The notes: a model not told the origin generated them from the letters alone. A stretch of 64,000 bases of DNA from DASVTU01 sp036387415 (GCA_036387415.1 DASVTU010000025.1:52179-116178); one strand, 5' to 3'. Positions 52,975 through 62,575 are shown, counted from the first letter of the stretch. A program made the numbers and translations.

Positions 52975-53424
52975 TTATTTGGCGCGACGCGGAGGTGTCT
53001 GCCAGAGCACGTTGATGATTTTCCACTTGCCATCGTACTTCGCGAGATGGACATAATCTATTCCCCAAATCGCCGTCAGTTTCGCGCTCGCGGTCTGGTC
53101 GGAAATATCATAAATGACAACTTCTTTCGGCGCATCTTTGGGCACGCGTCCGTTCTTGTTGTAGCTGCGGGCGAGTTCGACCAAATCCTTGTAGGTCATC
53201 GTGTCAGGGCTATAGACCGTCTCGCCCTTTTTGATGTAGAAGCCGCGCTTGGTTAAATCGGGGTGGAAGCTTCTTTCAATCTTCTCCGGCGCGACCTCGT
53301 AGACGCCCTCGACGTAATCCATGACGGCCTGTTTGACAGCCTCTCGCTCGGCGTCCGTCTGTGCAAAAACGGCGACAGGCAACGCGAATATCAGTGCGAT
53401 GGACAGAACTGCTAGTCTCTTCAT
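52975..53424 (-). CDS. Secreted NTF2-like (Lumazine_bd_2) protein
   Basis: 149 residues from the ATG at 53424 with AAGGAGAG upstream. A signal peptide (VLSIALIFALPVAVFAQ) is followed by an NTF2-like cone: AVKQAVMDYVEGVYEVAP, RSFHPDLTKRGFYIKKGE and the final strand AIWGIDYVHLAKYDGKWKII. This is the Lumazine_bd_2 (NTF2-like) family, seen in secreted small proteins; no enzyme activity known. It precedes the peptidase gene in an apparent operon. Confidence 0.8.
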   Translation of the reverse strand: MKRLAVLSIALIFALPVAVFAQTDAEREAVKQAVMDYVEGVYEVAPEKIERSFHPDLTKRGFYIKKGETVYSPDTMTYKDLVELARSYNKNGRVPKDAPKEVVIYDISDQTASAKLTAIWGIDYVHLAKYDGKWKIINVLWQTPPRRAK

Positions 53425-53509
53425 GTGCTCTCCTTTTTTGGCGGATTTGATTTAACTGCTTTCAAAATAGAAACGCAGCGACGCCTTCCTGTGTTTCAGA
53501 AAGCGACGG

Positions 53510-54346
53510 TTAAGACTCGTTTTGCGCTCCGTGGGGATGAAGTTTGATGCCTGAATGATTGAGGCCGATGGTGCGTAGAATTTCGTCGCGGATACGTAGA
53601 TACTCCGGCGAATCCAAATTGCGTGGGCGAGGAAGACTGACGTTGATGATGGATGCGATGGTCGCCGGACGCTGGCTCATGACCACCACCCTGTCTGCCA
53701 GTTGCACCGATTCCTCGACATCATGCGTCACGAACAGGACAGTCTTTTTTTCGCGCTGCCAGATTTCAACCAACTCCGCACGCATACGCAGCCGCGTTAA
53801 AAAATCCAACGCGCCAAACGGTTCGTCCATGTAGAGCACGTCGGGATTGGCGGCGAGAGCGCGAATAATCTCGACGCGTTGCTTCATGCCGCCGGAAATT
53901 TCACGCGGATAAGATTTCTCGAATCCGTTGAGGCCGACCATGTTGATGTAGTGCGTAGCGATGCGTCTCTGTTCTTCGGCGGTGCGGTCGAGGATGCCGA
54001 AGATGACGTTATCCTCAACCGTCAACCACGGAAAAATGCCGTTCTCCTGAAAGATGAAGACACGTTTCCGATGCGGCTCATTCACAATCTCGTCGTCGAT
54101 GAAGACTTCGCCGCTCGTCGCCTTGAGAAATCCGCCGACGATGTTGAGTAGAGTCGATTTGCCACACCCCGAAGGCCCGACGATACAGACGAACTCGCCT
54201 TCGTTCACACTCAGATTGATGTTTTCCAAAACATCGACCGAACCGCCGCCATTGATAGCACCCGCACTCCGCGCCGCACGGCGTGTGTCGGGAAATCTCA
54301 TCCATAAATCTCGAATCTGAATTTTGGGCGTGCCGTTGTTTTTCAT
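53510..54346 (-). CDS. ABC importer ATPase (TauB/SsuB/NrtD type)
   Basis: 278 residues from the ATG at 54346. Walker A GPSGCGKST, Q-loop near FQENGIFPWLT, signature ISGGMKQRVEIIRAL, Walker B VLYMDEPFGALD, and switch His in FVTHDVEESV. This subfamily drives uptake of nitrate, sulfonates, taurine or related organic compounds; the ligand cannot be told. A single base separates it from the permease stop. Last gene of the unit with permease and binding protein. Confidence 0.92.
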   Translation of the reverse strand: MKNNGTPKIQIRDLWMRFPDTRRAARSAGAINGGGSVDVLENINLSVNEGEFVCIVGPSGCGKSTLLNIVGGFLKATSGEVFIDDEIVNEPHRKRVFIFQENGIFPWLTVEDNVIFGILDRTAEEQRRIATHYINMVGLNGFEKSYPREISGGMKQRVEIIRALAANPDVLYMDEPFGALDFLTRLRMRAELVEIWQREKKTVLFVTHDVEESVQLADRVVVMSQRPATIASIINVSLPRPRNLDSPEYLRIRDEILRTIGLNHSGIKLHPHGAQNES

Positions 54347-54347
54347 A

Positions 54348-55109
54348 CTAACGATTGAATCCCCAACGTACTTCGTCCAGATGTTCCAGACGCCTGACGA
54401 GCGCATCGAGTGTGAGTCCGATGAGGCCGATGAGAACCATGCCCGAAACTACGAGGTCATAACGCATGCCTGCGTTGCGCGCGTCGATGATGAGATAACC
54501 GAGACCGGAATTGACGGCAATCATCTCCGCCGCCACCACCACCAACCACGCGACGCCAAGCGCGATTCTCACACCCGTGATGATTTGCGGCAACGCCGCC
54601 GGAAAAATCACTTTGGTAAACAGCGTCATCCTTTGGACGCCGAAGTTTTGTGCGGCGCGCAAGTGTACGAGTTGAATGTTTTGGACGGATGAAATCGCGG
54701 CGGTCGTGATGGGAAAAAGACTCGCCAGAAAAATTAGAAAGATGGGAGCCAAATCGCTCACGCCGAACCAGAGAATCGCCACCGGAATCCATGCGATGGG
54801 CGAGATGGGTCGGAGCAATTGAATGACCGGATTGAAGGCGTGATACGCACGCCCGAACCATCCCAACAACAGTCCGAGCGGCACGCCCACGACCAACGCC
54901 AGAAGAAATCCCGCCGAGACACGAAACAGAGATGCGACGACGTACTTGATTAAAACTCCCTTCCGTGCGAGTTCGACCATTCCGGTCAGCACTTGGAAGG
55001 GTTTGGGAAAAATCGTCGTGCCCGACAATGCCACCAATGAATGCCAGATAAGGATGAACACCGCCGTCACCAGCAAAGGTAACAACACCGGCTCAAGACG
55101 AGATTTCAC
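54348..55109 (-). CDS. ABC importer permease (TauC/SsuC type)
   Basis: 253 residues from a GTG at 55109 that overlaps the stop of the binding-protein gene as GTGA. About six membrane helices. The coupling loop EAA motif region is near ALPQIITGVRIALGVAWLVV, the BPD_transp_1 fold. A typical partner of NMT1/SsuA-like binding proteins. Confidence 0.92.
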   Translation of the reverse strand: MKSRLEPVLLPLLVTAVFILIWHSLVALSGTTIFPKPFQVLTGMVELARKGVLIKYVVASLFRVSAGFLLALVVGVPLGLLLGWFGRAYHAFNPVIQLLRPISPIAWIPVAILWFGVSDLAPIFLIFLASLFPITTAAISSVQNIQLVHLRAAQNFGVQRMTLFTKVIFPAALPQIITGVRIALGVAWLVVVAAEMIAVNSGLGYLIIDARNAGMRYDLVVSGMVLIGLIGLTLDALVRRLEHLDEVRWGFNR

Positions 55110-56152
55110 TTCGCATCCTCCATCACGGCGACAATCGCGCCCGGTGTTTTATTGGAAAATGTCGGGTCGGCGTATTCTTCAAAGGCGATGGGACGGTCGA
55201 GGATTCCCGCTTCGAGTGCGAGCGATTCGATGAATTCAAAATCCTTTTTGGCGAGTTGGAGTTTGCCGTAGGTCACTCTGTCGGGCGGTTTGCTCAAGAC
55301 GAAGCGGAGCAATTCGGGTTTCTGGTTGAAGTACTGTCTGGAAATATCTTCGGCGGCTTCCATACGATGCTCCATTCCGCCCTCAAGCCATTTGCCGCTG
55401 CTCGCGATGCCGTCCACCAGACGCTGCACCCATTCCGTGTGCTCCTTGATGACATCCTCGCGCACAACCAGCACGCACGAAATAAAATCAGGCCACACTT
55501 CCTTCGCCTGATAGAGCACGTGTCCATAGCCTTCCATCTCTGTCTGCGCCATGAAAGGTTCGCCCGAAGTAATGGCATCGACGGATTTCGAGTAGAGCGC
55601 GGCTGGCATGTCGGGCGGAGGCATCTCGACTATTTGCACGTCCTTGATAGTCAGCCCGTTGTCGCGCAGAGCTTTGAAGATGATGAGATACTGGTTGGAA
55701 AAACGATTCGGAACCGCGATAGTTTTGCCTTTCAAATCTCTAATACTACGGATACCGGAATCTTTATGAACCATCATGGCCGTGCCGTCGCGGTGGCCGA
55801 GATAGACAATCTTGACGGGCACGCCCTGCTGCCGAAGTTTCATCGCCAACGGCGCAAGCATGAACGTCGCAGGAAGATGGCCTGAAACGATGGACTCTTT
55901 TATCTCTGGAAAGCCGCTGAACCTCACGGGTTCATAAAACCCTTCGCCGCTGGTGTTCTTATTTATCCAGTCGGTGACAGGGCACGTCAGGTGTCAAGTG
56001 ACAGGCAGAAAGCCCACGCGAAACGAATTCGTCGCATGCTTCGAGCTAATGAGTCCAAACTTCTCAAAACCGATATTAAGCCACACATGCAAGAGCGTCA
56101 GACAAATAAAAGACATCAACACGCTCAGTCCAATTTTTAATCCTTTGGACAT
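55106..56152 (-). pseudogene. ABC importer substrate-binding protein gene with in-frame TGA
   Basis: 349 codons from the ATG at 56152, which has AAGGAG 8 bases upstream. A signal-anchor (LSVLMSFICLTLLHVWL) is followed by FRVGFLPVT, then TGA (55994-55996, codon 53), then in the same frame HLTCPVTDWINKN and the whole NMT1/SsuA-like body (PVRFSGFPEI, IVYLGHRDGTAMMVHKD, KTIAVPN). The frame, ribosome site and signal show the true gene starts at 56152, not at the GTG at 55927 that a gene finder would choose. The stop replaces one residue, plausibly Cys (TGC/TGT to TGA), which I infer from the TC-H-L-TCP-like context. Confidence 0.78.
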
Positions 56153-56640
56153 CGAAACCGCTCCTTAAATTTGATCAGGAAATTTCCGCCGGAATCGAGG
56201 CAACAAATTTCACCGCATACTTCTTGTTAACCTACCGTGCCGGAATTGAGGAAGCACATTTTGTAATCTACCTGGACGCGAACCAACATAATGGAAAAGC
56301 CGCTCCCCTGACAAGTCTCAATGCAACGCGTCTACCATGCTTCACACTGTCGATACACGTTACCGCGACCCCGTTTTGCCTCTCACACATTGTTAATATT
56401 GGATTTAATGCATGTAACTCGCATCCACAGCAAGCAATAAAGCCTGAGGACGCAAAAAGCGTCGCGCAATCATTTCTACTATTTTCGAGAGTTGGTCACG
56501 CTAACTGCGGAAGACATGAAAGCGTTGAACATGATGAGGAGAGGGTCTAGTCAAAAAGTTAACAGGAAGTGAGGCGCGAGGGTAGTGCGCGTTCGTCGTT
56601 TCGCTCTTTCAGATGATTGCTGAAGAAAGAGTTGATGGTG

Positions 56641-56706
56641 ATGTCCCTAGCCAAATAGACTTCTCCCATTCCGCCCGCTCCGAGCAACGCGACCGTCAAC
56701 ATCGCA
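56641..56706 (-). pseudogene. Fragment of serine/threonine kinase glycine loop
   Basis: Read leftward: LLGAGGMGEVYLARDI, the glycine-rich loop of bacterial PknB-type kinases. The sequence before and after it is not kinase-like, so only about 20 residues remain. Part of a 980-base stretch (56153-57133) without an intact gene. Confidence 0.5.
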
Positions 56707-56881
56707 TCGTTGAACGCCCAATGGCCGGGCGGCAAGACCGATAGCCCCGAAGAGATTGCGACCTTTACGGGACACGACGGCAAGTACCAACTGACTTACG
56801 ACTGGCGCATGTTAGCGTGATGCGGCCTCCAAGCGAAGGCTCATGCAAGCCACGTCCTCGACGAGCCTGCGTTGCGACAGC

Positions 56882-57048
56882 TTCGGCTTTTACAGCGCAG
56901 GCCACCGATTCAGAGCGTAAAGAGGCTGATGAGCGCGCAACAACGACTCTTGCGCGACATCTCCCGCGAACTGCGCTCGTCACTCGCGCATCTCGGCGTT
57001 GCGCTCGACCTCTTGCACAACTGCTTTCGCTCTCGCGTTGGGAGATAG
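56882..57048 (+). pseudogene. Fragment of sensor histidine kinase (HisKA) with mutated His
   Basis: In frame to TAG at 57046: SAQQRLLRDISRELRSSLAH then a GVALDLLHN tail. This is the H-box of HisKA (normally DISHELRSPL), with the phospho-accepting His replaced by Arg and Pro by Ser. No other kinase domain remains. Clear decay. Confidence 0.55.
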
Positions 57049-57133
57049 TAGTGGATGGAAAGGGGCGGCACGGAGCTTGGCCTTGCTATCAGCAACCGCG
57101 CTGTGCAACAAATCGCTAATGGTCTGTTGACGT

Positions 57134-59605
57134 TTAGCCGATTAGGATGTGCGCTGCCCAATCATTAGGCTCTGGTCGTTCCCGCCGTAGTTCTAACTGT
57201 GCCTGACGTAGAGCCTCGCCTGAATCTTTGCCGTTCAACCAGTGGCGGTAGAACGCGAGTGCCAACTGTTGCGCTGATGCAGGATGGACATAAGCGAGAG
57301 TGACTATGATTCCGCGTGCACCTGCATGAAGAAACGCCTCCCAGAAGCCACCGACTTCGCTCGACAGGCGCGACTGGAACCGACCGGAGACGCAGGCATT
57401 CAGAAATACGAGTTCAGCGTTGAGGTCGAGACCGTAGACATCTTTGGCGGACAATCTCGTCCGTTCGGCTAATTGCAGAATTGACGCCGACCGAGTTCCC
57501 GGCAAGTTGCCTTCCATCTGACCGTGGCATTGGAGATGCAGGACGTTAAAATGGGGTGCTTTGTCGATAAAATCCCGCGCGCTCGCGCCCTTCATACACT
57601 CCGACGTGTCCCATCCGAGGGCTGCTATTTGTGCCGCCTGCTCTGAGAAGGAGAATTCGTGTTCTCCACCCTCGCCGAGCGTGAGGCATGTGCGTGGGCG
57701 GTCGTCGCTTGACGGACGCGAGACAAGTCTGGCGGCGCACGGCAGATATACGACAGCACAATGGTCGATGACCTTTGAGTCTCCGCCGACGTCGAGGGCG
57801 GCGAAAGGAATGAAGTAAAGCTGGGAATCGGGGACGATATAAAGTTTGCCGTTCTCCGCTCGACTGACTGCTTCGCTCAGGCACGGCGCGAGTTTTTCCG
57901 AGAGCGGGCGGAGCGCGTCGAAGACCGCCGTGTTCCAGGGTATGTCTTGCAGACCCGACGGCAGCAGGGCGTCGAGCGCCTCCTCGGTCAGGTCTAGAAA
58001 GAACGTAGTAGGCTCATCGAAGTCAGGGTCGCAGAGGATTGCCAGAGTGCCGCGGCGTGTGACGCTGAAGAAGATGAGCACCGCGGACTCGGCGTGCAGC
58101 CGCTCGCGCAAGGCGGGGAAGTCTATTTCTGCGATCTCCGGCGCGTCAGCCGACTCCGCGAAACGGCTACGCAACCGAAGCGCCTTCCCGCGTTCAGCCC
58201 AAGTGAAAGCTTCATCCGCGCGCCCCAGTTCTGCCGTCAGGAAGGCCGCACTTTCGTGCAGCGCGCCGAGCATGTCGAGGCCGTTTTTCCAGTCCATCCC
58301 GCTCTGCCGGATTTGCTCCCTGTATGCGGCTGCCGCTTTTTCGATGGCGACGAGCGTCTCCTCCTTAGCGTCCAGTCCGCGCAATACAGCGACTCTGGTC
58401 AGCAGCACGCCGGAGTCGCCGGGCGTAGCCTGTTCCGCCTCATCAACGTCTCGCAAGGCGAGATCGAATCGCTTCTGTTTGCAGTAGACCTCCACCCTCG
58501 CCATCAGAGCGTTCTTGATTTCGTCCATCTCACCGGATGCGCGCAACTCTGAGAGATACCGTTCCGCCTCGTCTGGATTATCCTCAGCGTGCAGCGAGAC
58601 GAGTGCGCGGAGGGCGGCTGTGACCTCCTGCGGCATGCCGAACTGTCGTGCTGTCGTCAACGCAGATTGCGAGTAATTATGCGCGGCCTGAGTATCGCCC
58701 TGCGACACGGCGATGTCGGCAAGTTGGCGCAGCAAAGCCCCTTGACGGTGCGGCGGCGCGAAGGCGCGTGCCTCTTCGAGTTCTTCTCTTGCCTGTTCAA
58801 ACTCGCCTCGCTCGCTCCAAAATTCGGCGGTCAACAGCAACGCGTCGAGTCGGAATTCGACATCCTTGCTCCGCGAGCAACGCCGCGCACGCTCCGACTT
58901 GACCCGCTGTATGGTTTCGCCACTCGCATCAGCAGCGAGCAGGTGACGCGCCTGCCGCAGCCACAACCTATCGGCAAACTCCTGTAACTCATGCTGCTCA
59001 GCGAACACGATTGCTTCGTCGAGGATTTTCTCGAAGCCAGCATAGTCGCGTCCGCTCAGCGCCGCGTACGCGGCGTTCATGAGTTGCTGCGTCGCATAAT
59101 TCCAGTATTGGCCTGCGGTGTCGGGGTCAGTCTGAGACGCATCGGCGGCGAGCGCCGCATATTCGGCGTGCGCGCGTCGCCAGAGGTCTACCGCTTCGGC
59201 GAACGCCTGCTGGTCGTGACGGATTCCGGCGAGTGCGTCTAACAGAGACACATGCTCTAAGGTGCCCTCGCGACTCAGTGCCAGTCCGCTCTGGTACAGG
59301 CCCTCGGCCTCGTCTCGCCTTCCCATCCATCGCAGTGCGAGTCCCTCATGCGTCAGCAGCGAGACCTTCTGCTCCGCCACGTACTGCCGCCACCACTCAG
59401 CGAAAGACGCGTCGCCGCCCAGAATCTCGGCATCCCACTTGTCATGAAATGCCTGAAGTTCGCGATGACCCCGCGCATACATGTCGAGTGCCTCGGCGGC
59501 GCGTCCGGACTGCACAAGGGCTGCCGCCTCGGCCAGTAATGCGCTCAGGGATTCGGCGTACTGCAACGCTTCACTCTGAAACTGTTGTGCTGAGCTAAGT
59601 TCCAT
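57134..59605 (-). CDS. TPR-CHAT protease
   Basis: 823 residues from the ATG at 59605; a GTG at 59614 overlaps the upstream stop as GTGA and would add 3. TPR-like repeats fill about 20-480 (ALDMYARGHRELQAFHDKWD; ARQFGMPQEVTAALRALVSL). The C-terminal CHAT (caspase-like) domain has the His/Cys dyad: LHLQCHGQMEGN with His694 and FLNACVSG with Cys738, followed by SRLSSEVGGFWEAFLHAGAR. CHAT proteases are activated by a partner and cut specific targets; TPR-CHAT proteins act in defence systems (Craspase-related, and gasdermin cleavage). The upstream neighbour is a small membrane protein, probably partner or target. Confidence 0.88.
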   Translation of the reverse strand: MELSSAQQFQSEALQYAESLSALLAEAAALVQSGRAAEALDMYARGHRELQAFHDKWDAEILGGDASFAEWWRQYVAEQKVSLLTHEGLALRWMGRRDEAEGLYQSGLALSREGTLEHVSLLDALAGIRHDQQAFAEAVDLWRRAHAEYAALAADASQTDPDTAGQYWNYATQQLMNAAYAALSGRDYAGFEKILDEAIVFAEQHELQEFADRLWLRQARHLLAADASGETIQRVKSERARRCSRSKDVEFRLDALLLTAEFWSERGEFEQAREELEEARAFAPPHRQGALLRQLADIAVSQGDTQAAHNYSQSALTTARQFGMPQEVTAALRALVSLHAEDNPDEAERYLSELRASGEMDEIKNALMARVEVYCKQKRFDLALRDVDEAEQATPGDSGVLLTRVAVLRGLDAKEETLVAIEKAAAAYREQIRQSGMDWKNGLDMLGALHESAAFLTAELGRADEAFTWAERGKALRLRSRFAESADAPEIAEIDFPALRERLHAESAVLIFFSVTRRGTLAILCDPDFDEPTTFFLDLTEEALDALLPSGLQDIPWNTAVFDALRPLSEKLAPCLSEAVSRAENGKLYIVPDSQLYFIPFAALDVGGDSKVIDHCAVVYLPCAARLVSRPSSDDRPRTCLTLGEGGEHEFSFSEQAAQIAALGWDTSECMKGASARDFIDKAPHFNVLHLQCHGQMEGNLPGTRSASILQLAERTRLSAKDVYGLDLNAELVFLNACVSGRFQSRLSSEVGGFWEAFLHAGARGIIVTLAYVHPASAQQLALAFYRHWLNGKDSGEALRQAQLELRRERPEPNDWAAHILIG

Positions 59606-59610
59606 CGCTA

Positions 59611-60114
59611 TCACTGACTGCCATTAACGAGCCCCTTCCAAACTTCGGCGGGCAGTTTGGCCGCGAACTGTCCCAACTCTTTGACGAGTGCCGCCGCGTC
59701 TCGAAGATGCCCGAACTTCCACCTCTTCTCCTTCATGTCAACGTCCTTCGGTAAGGCAGCGAGGAGAATGATTACTGCCCCGATGATGAGCGGGATGGGC
59801 GCCATGTGCGGCTGTTGCGCCTGCTGCGTCGCCTGCTCGACGTAGACGCGCAGTTCGTCCTGCTCGTAGAAGGTAGCGAGCACGGCCTTTGCCATCTCGC
59901 CTTTTTCCTCCTCACTACCCTCCGCAAGCAGCGCATCTACAACTGGTCGGACATCATCTGTAGCATCTTCCTGCAACTGCTCTGCGGCGGATTCGAGTTT
60001 GACCGCCGAAGGCTTGGTGCCGCCCTCCCAGAAGTCGGCAGGCAAGAGGTCGTAAAAAATCATCAAAGCGCGTTGCGACTGTTCCGTCGAAAGCGATGTG
60101 ATTGACTGCTCCAT
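59611..60114 (-). CDS. Small membrane protein paired with the CHAT protease
   Basis: 167 residues. It starts with a polar helical region (about 1-100), then a single hydrophobic segment (about 104-122, PIPLIIGAVIILLAALP), then a basic Trp/Lys region and an amphipathic C-terminus. The ATG at 60114 has GGAGGAAACAG at good spacing. The stop overlaps the possible GTG start of the CHAT gene, so the two are co-translated. A tail-membrane protein next to a CHAT protease suggests its cleavage target or a pore-forming effector, but it is shorter than known bacterial gasdermins and I see no gasdermin pattern. Confidence 0.65.
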   Translation of the reverse strand: MEQSITSLSTEQSQRALMIFYDLLPADFWEGGTKPSAVKLESAAEQLQEDATDDVRPVVDALLAEGSEEEKGEMAKAVLATFYEQDELRVYVEQATQQAQQPHMAPIPLIIGAVIILLAALPKDVDMKEKRWKFGHLRDAAALVKELGQFAAKLPAEVWKGLVNGSQ

Positions 60115-60371
60115 CTGTTTCCTCCAAGTCTTATTGTGCAGAGTGTTGAAGTGAGAAGGAATGCTTGGGAGGGCGTCTTCTCAAGTGAGATGCTCCTTCC
60201 GTTCTCGTACTCAGACGACTGTGATACAGACTGACGGTAGAGCTACGTTCTACTTTGGGAAATGGCTGATAGAGGTAGAACGAGCGCCACGTTCCTATAG
60301 ATGGCATGAAAGAGTGACAGTGGCGGAATCCTGTTAGGGACTCTTTTATTTCTACCGTAGCACACGGGAGA

Positions 60372-60390
60372 TTAGATTCAAGTAATCTAA
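60372..60390. other. Small perfect inverted repeat
   Basis: TTAGATT, 5 bases, AATCTAA, in the AT-rich part of the 60115-60605 gap, next to an IS remnant. May be a transposon end or a weak terminator. Confidence 0.3.
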
Positions 60391-60411
60391 GTTGTCAATT
60401 AAATTCCAGTG

Positions 60412-60513
60412 GCGGAGATGACGGGCATCAACCAATACAGAAGCACGCGGCAAGTAGCCGCCTATGCTGGCTTGGTGCCGCGCTCGCGCATCATCTCTTC
60501 GTGGTCGCGATAG
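60412..60513 (+). mobile_element. IS110-like transposase remnant
   Basis: The frame reads AEMTGINQYRSTRQVAAYAG then LVPRSR to a TAG, the Transposase_20 pattern (AxxGxxxxFxSxRQLAAYAGLVP) of IS110-family transposases. About 33 residues remain. The rest of the 490-base gap shows nothing further I can support. Confidence 0.5.
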
Positions 60514-60605
60514 CTAAGCACCTCGCGGCAGGCGATACCAACGTATGCCGATTAAGATGACATCGGCCTCATGCGCCGCCACTTCAAGGGATTCATCCGT
60601 CAAGT

Positions 60606-61478
60606 CTATTTTGCTCTGACTAATTGCTTTCCGCGAAACGAGGTAGTTGCACCGGGTTTCATTTCGTAAAAATCAATTTTCGTTTTTTTGAGTTCGACGG
60701 CAAAGCCGCTTGCGTTTTGAGTGATGCCCGGAAAAGTTCCGAAGTGATGTGGAATAACGAGGCGTGCGCGCACGACTTGCGCGGCCTTCGATGCCATGCG
60801 CGGCTCCATACCGAAATGACCGCCAATGTTGAGCAGCGCGACATCTATCGCATAGCTTTCGCCGATGGTTTCCATGTCCTTGAAATACGCCGTGTCGCCC
60901 GAATGATAAATCGTCGGGCCGTTTTTGATGATGATGACAAAGCCTGCGGGATTGCCGCCGTAGGCGCGTTCAGGTTCATTCGCCCCGGCTTTGGGATTGA
61001 ATACGCTGCTCGAATGAATAGCCGGAGTCATGGCGATTGTCACTTCGCCGTCGGCGATTTGAATTTCGCCGCCGATGCCCATGATGGCGTCGGTCTCGGC
61101 CTGCTTGGATGGAAAGTCTGCCAGCTTCACCAGATTTCCCGCCAACTCTGGATTGCTGATGAGCGCCGCGCCCGTGCGTCTGGCGATTTCGACAGCATCC
61201 CCTACATGGTCACGGTGCCCATGCGTGAGAAGGATGTAATCAACTTTGGTCATCGACGCCAACGGGTCACGGCCATCCTTAGCTTCCGGGTTGGAAGGAT
61301 TCTTGATCCAGGGATCAATCAGGAGGACTTTGCCGTTGGGTGTCGTGATGGAAAAAGCCGAGTGCCCGTGCCATTTTAATTTTGTTTCCTGCGCCGTCGC
61401 CGCGCTCACGGAGACCGACAATAAGATGAATAGAGCGACTATCAGTTTTGTTATTGTTATTTTGGAATTCATTGCCAT
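60606..61478 (-). CDS. Secreted MBL-fold metal hydrolase (UPF0173-like)
   Basis: 290 residues from the ATG at 61478 (an ATG at 61472 is equally possible). Signal peptide LIVALFILLSVSVSAATA. MBL fold with LTHGHRDHVGDAVEIA (HxHxDH), an IYHSGDTAYF Asp, and PHHFGTFPG His, giving the usual two-metal site. UPF0173 proteins of this size are predicted hydrolases, substrate unknown; a Sec signal is unusual for them, though I have seen it in Acidobacteriota. Confidence 0.88.
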   Translation of the reverse strand: MAMNSKITITKLIVALFILLSVSVSAATAQETKLKWHGHSAFSITTPNGKVLLIDPWIKNPSNPEAKDGRDPLASMTKVDYILLTHGHRDHVGDAVEIARRTGAALISNPELAGNLVKLADFPSKQAETDAIMGIGGEIQIADGEVTIAMTPAIHSSSVFNPKAGANEPERAYGGNPAGFVIIIKNGPTIYHSGDTAYFKDMETIGESYAIDVALLNIGGHFGMEPRMASKAAQVVRARLVIPHHFGTFPGITQNASGFAVELKKTKIDFYEMKPGATTSFRGKQLVRAK

Positions 61479-61743
61479 GACTCAAACTCTCTCCCTTAGC
61501 CTTCTCTTGTAAGCTATGCCAGTGCTCAACCACGGTTGGAGGTTGAAGCGTAATGTGGAACTGCGGCGACCTCTTTCCACTGCGTTGTCGTCCCTCTGCT
61601 GTCGAAAGGAGAACATACGTAAACTATGAATAGTAGAAAGGAAACAGGTATAGCGTTCTACTCACTTTAACGCCGACCCTCCTTTGAAGCACGACTATCT
61701 CCGTTCATAACTGCTTCAGTTATAGTCAGGCGAACGGCCTCAG

Positions 61744-62277
61744 TCATCTGCCGACCCTCGCCCCGTACTCGGCCTTGATTACTGTGGCCGTCCCTGTGGG
61801 CGGGACGGAGACGACGAACAAGTCATGGTACTCGACACTATCAATCCGCGCGGGGCGACCAATCAAGCTCTCGACCGTCGCGGCTAACGTGTTACTGTGG
61901 CCGACCACGACGACCGTCTGCCCCCGATGCTTGCCGAGGATGTCAACGGCGAGCGACTTCCCGTAGTCGCTGAGGCTCGACGGGTTGACCGGAATCTGCG
62001 TGACGGCGATGCCCAGATGCTCAGAGAGCGGGCGGGCAGTATCGAGGTTGCGCTTGAACTGCGAGCTATAGACTGCGCTGACGCCTGCGTCTTCTGCCAC
62101 ACGCACGAGCGCCTGTGCGCGCTGTTGCCCGGCCTCAGTTAGCGGGCTATCCTCGGCCTCCGATGCTTTCTCGCCGTGCCGCACTAGGAGAACGGTCGTC
62201 GTGCCCGGCTGCGGGCGAGTGCACGCGGCGAGGCCGAGCGCGAGTAGAATAACAAGAATTTTCGGGGTGGCTTTCAT
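61744..62277 (-). CDS. Histidine phosphatase family lipoprotein
   Basis: 177 residues. A lipobox LGLAAC places the lipid Cys at residue 19. The phosphatase core has VLLVRHGEKASE (catalytic His in RHG), SPLTEAGQQRAQAL, VYSSQFKRNLDTARPLSE and VVVGHSNTLAATV (second His). SixA/phosphoglycerate-mutase type. A periplasmic lipid-anchored phosphatase. Confidence 0.9.
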   Translation of the reverse strand: MKATPKILVILLALGLAACTRPQPGTTTVLLVRHGEKASEAEDSPLTEAGQQRAQALVRVAEDAGVSAVYSSQFKRNLDTARPLSEHLGIAVTQIPVNPSSLSDYGKSLAVDILGKHRGQTVVVVGHSNTLAATVESLIGRPARIDSVEYHDLFVVSVPPTGTATVIKAEYGARVGR

Positions 62278-62333
62278 TCCGGGATTATCTACTGAAGGTT
62301 AATCACAAACAAGGAGGAATCGCGGGCGATGTA

Positions 62334-62522
62334 CTACGATTCACCGGACGCGGAATTAAAAACATCAGTGACCGACAGACGCGTGAGAAGCAAATCATCG
62401 ACGCTCAACTCTTGGAAGTTTCGCGGCGGGCTGAGGATTAGCTTGACACGCCGAATTCCAACCACTTTTCTGATTCGCTGTGCTACCTCATCTAGTTCTG
62501 CTTGATTAGACTTGCGACGCAT
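62334..62522 (-). CDS. Small protein, possible nucleotidyltransferase-like fragment
   Basis: 62 residues: AELDEVAQRIRKVVGIRRVK, then LILSPPRNFQELSVDDLLL. The arrangement recalls the start of minimal nucleotidyltransferases (helix, strand, GS-x-D-x-D) but the catalytic GSxxRG and Asp pair are not intact. Probably decayed or a chance frame. No ribosome site seen. Confidence 0.3.
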   Translation of the reverse strand: MRRKSNQAELDEVAQRIRKVVGIRRVKLILSPPRNFQELSVDDLLLTRLSVTDVFNSASGES

Positions 62523-62575
62523 TGGGGTCGAGGCAACGGTTCAGAGATTGTTACAAAATATGAATGAGGAAAAGT

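Noticed and set aside
55106..56152. Selenoprotein reading of the TGA
   Set aside because: Only a 5-bp stem next to the TGA, no clear SECIS, and another gene nearby has an in-frame TAG; a mutation or error is simpler.
59611..60114. Gasdermin call for the small membrane protein
   Set aside because: Only 167 residues, one hydrophobic segment and no gasdermin-like N-terminal pattern.
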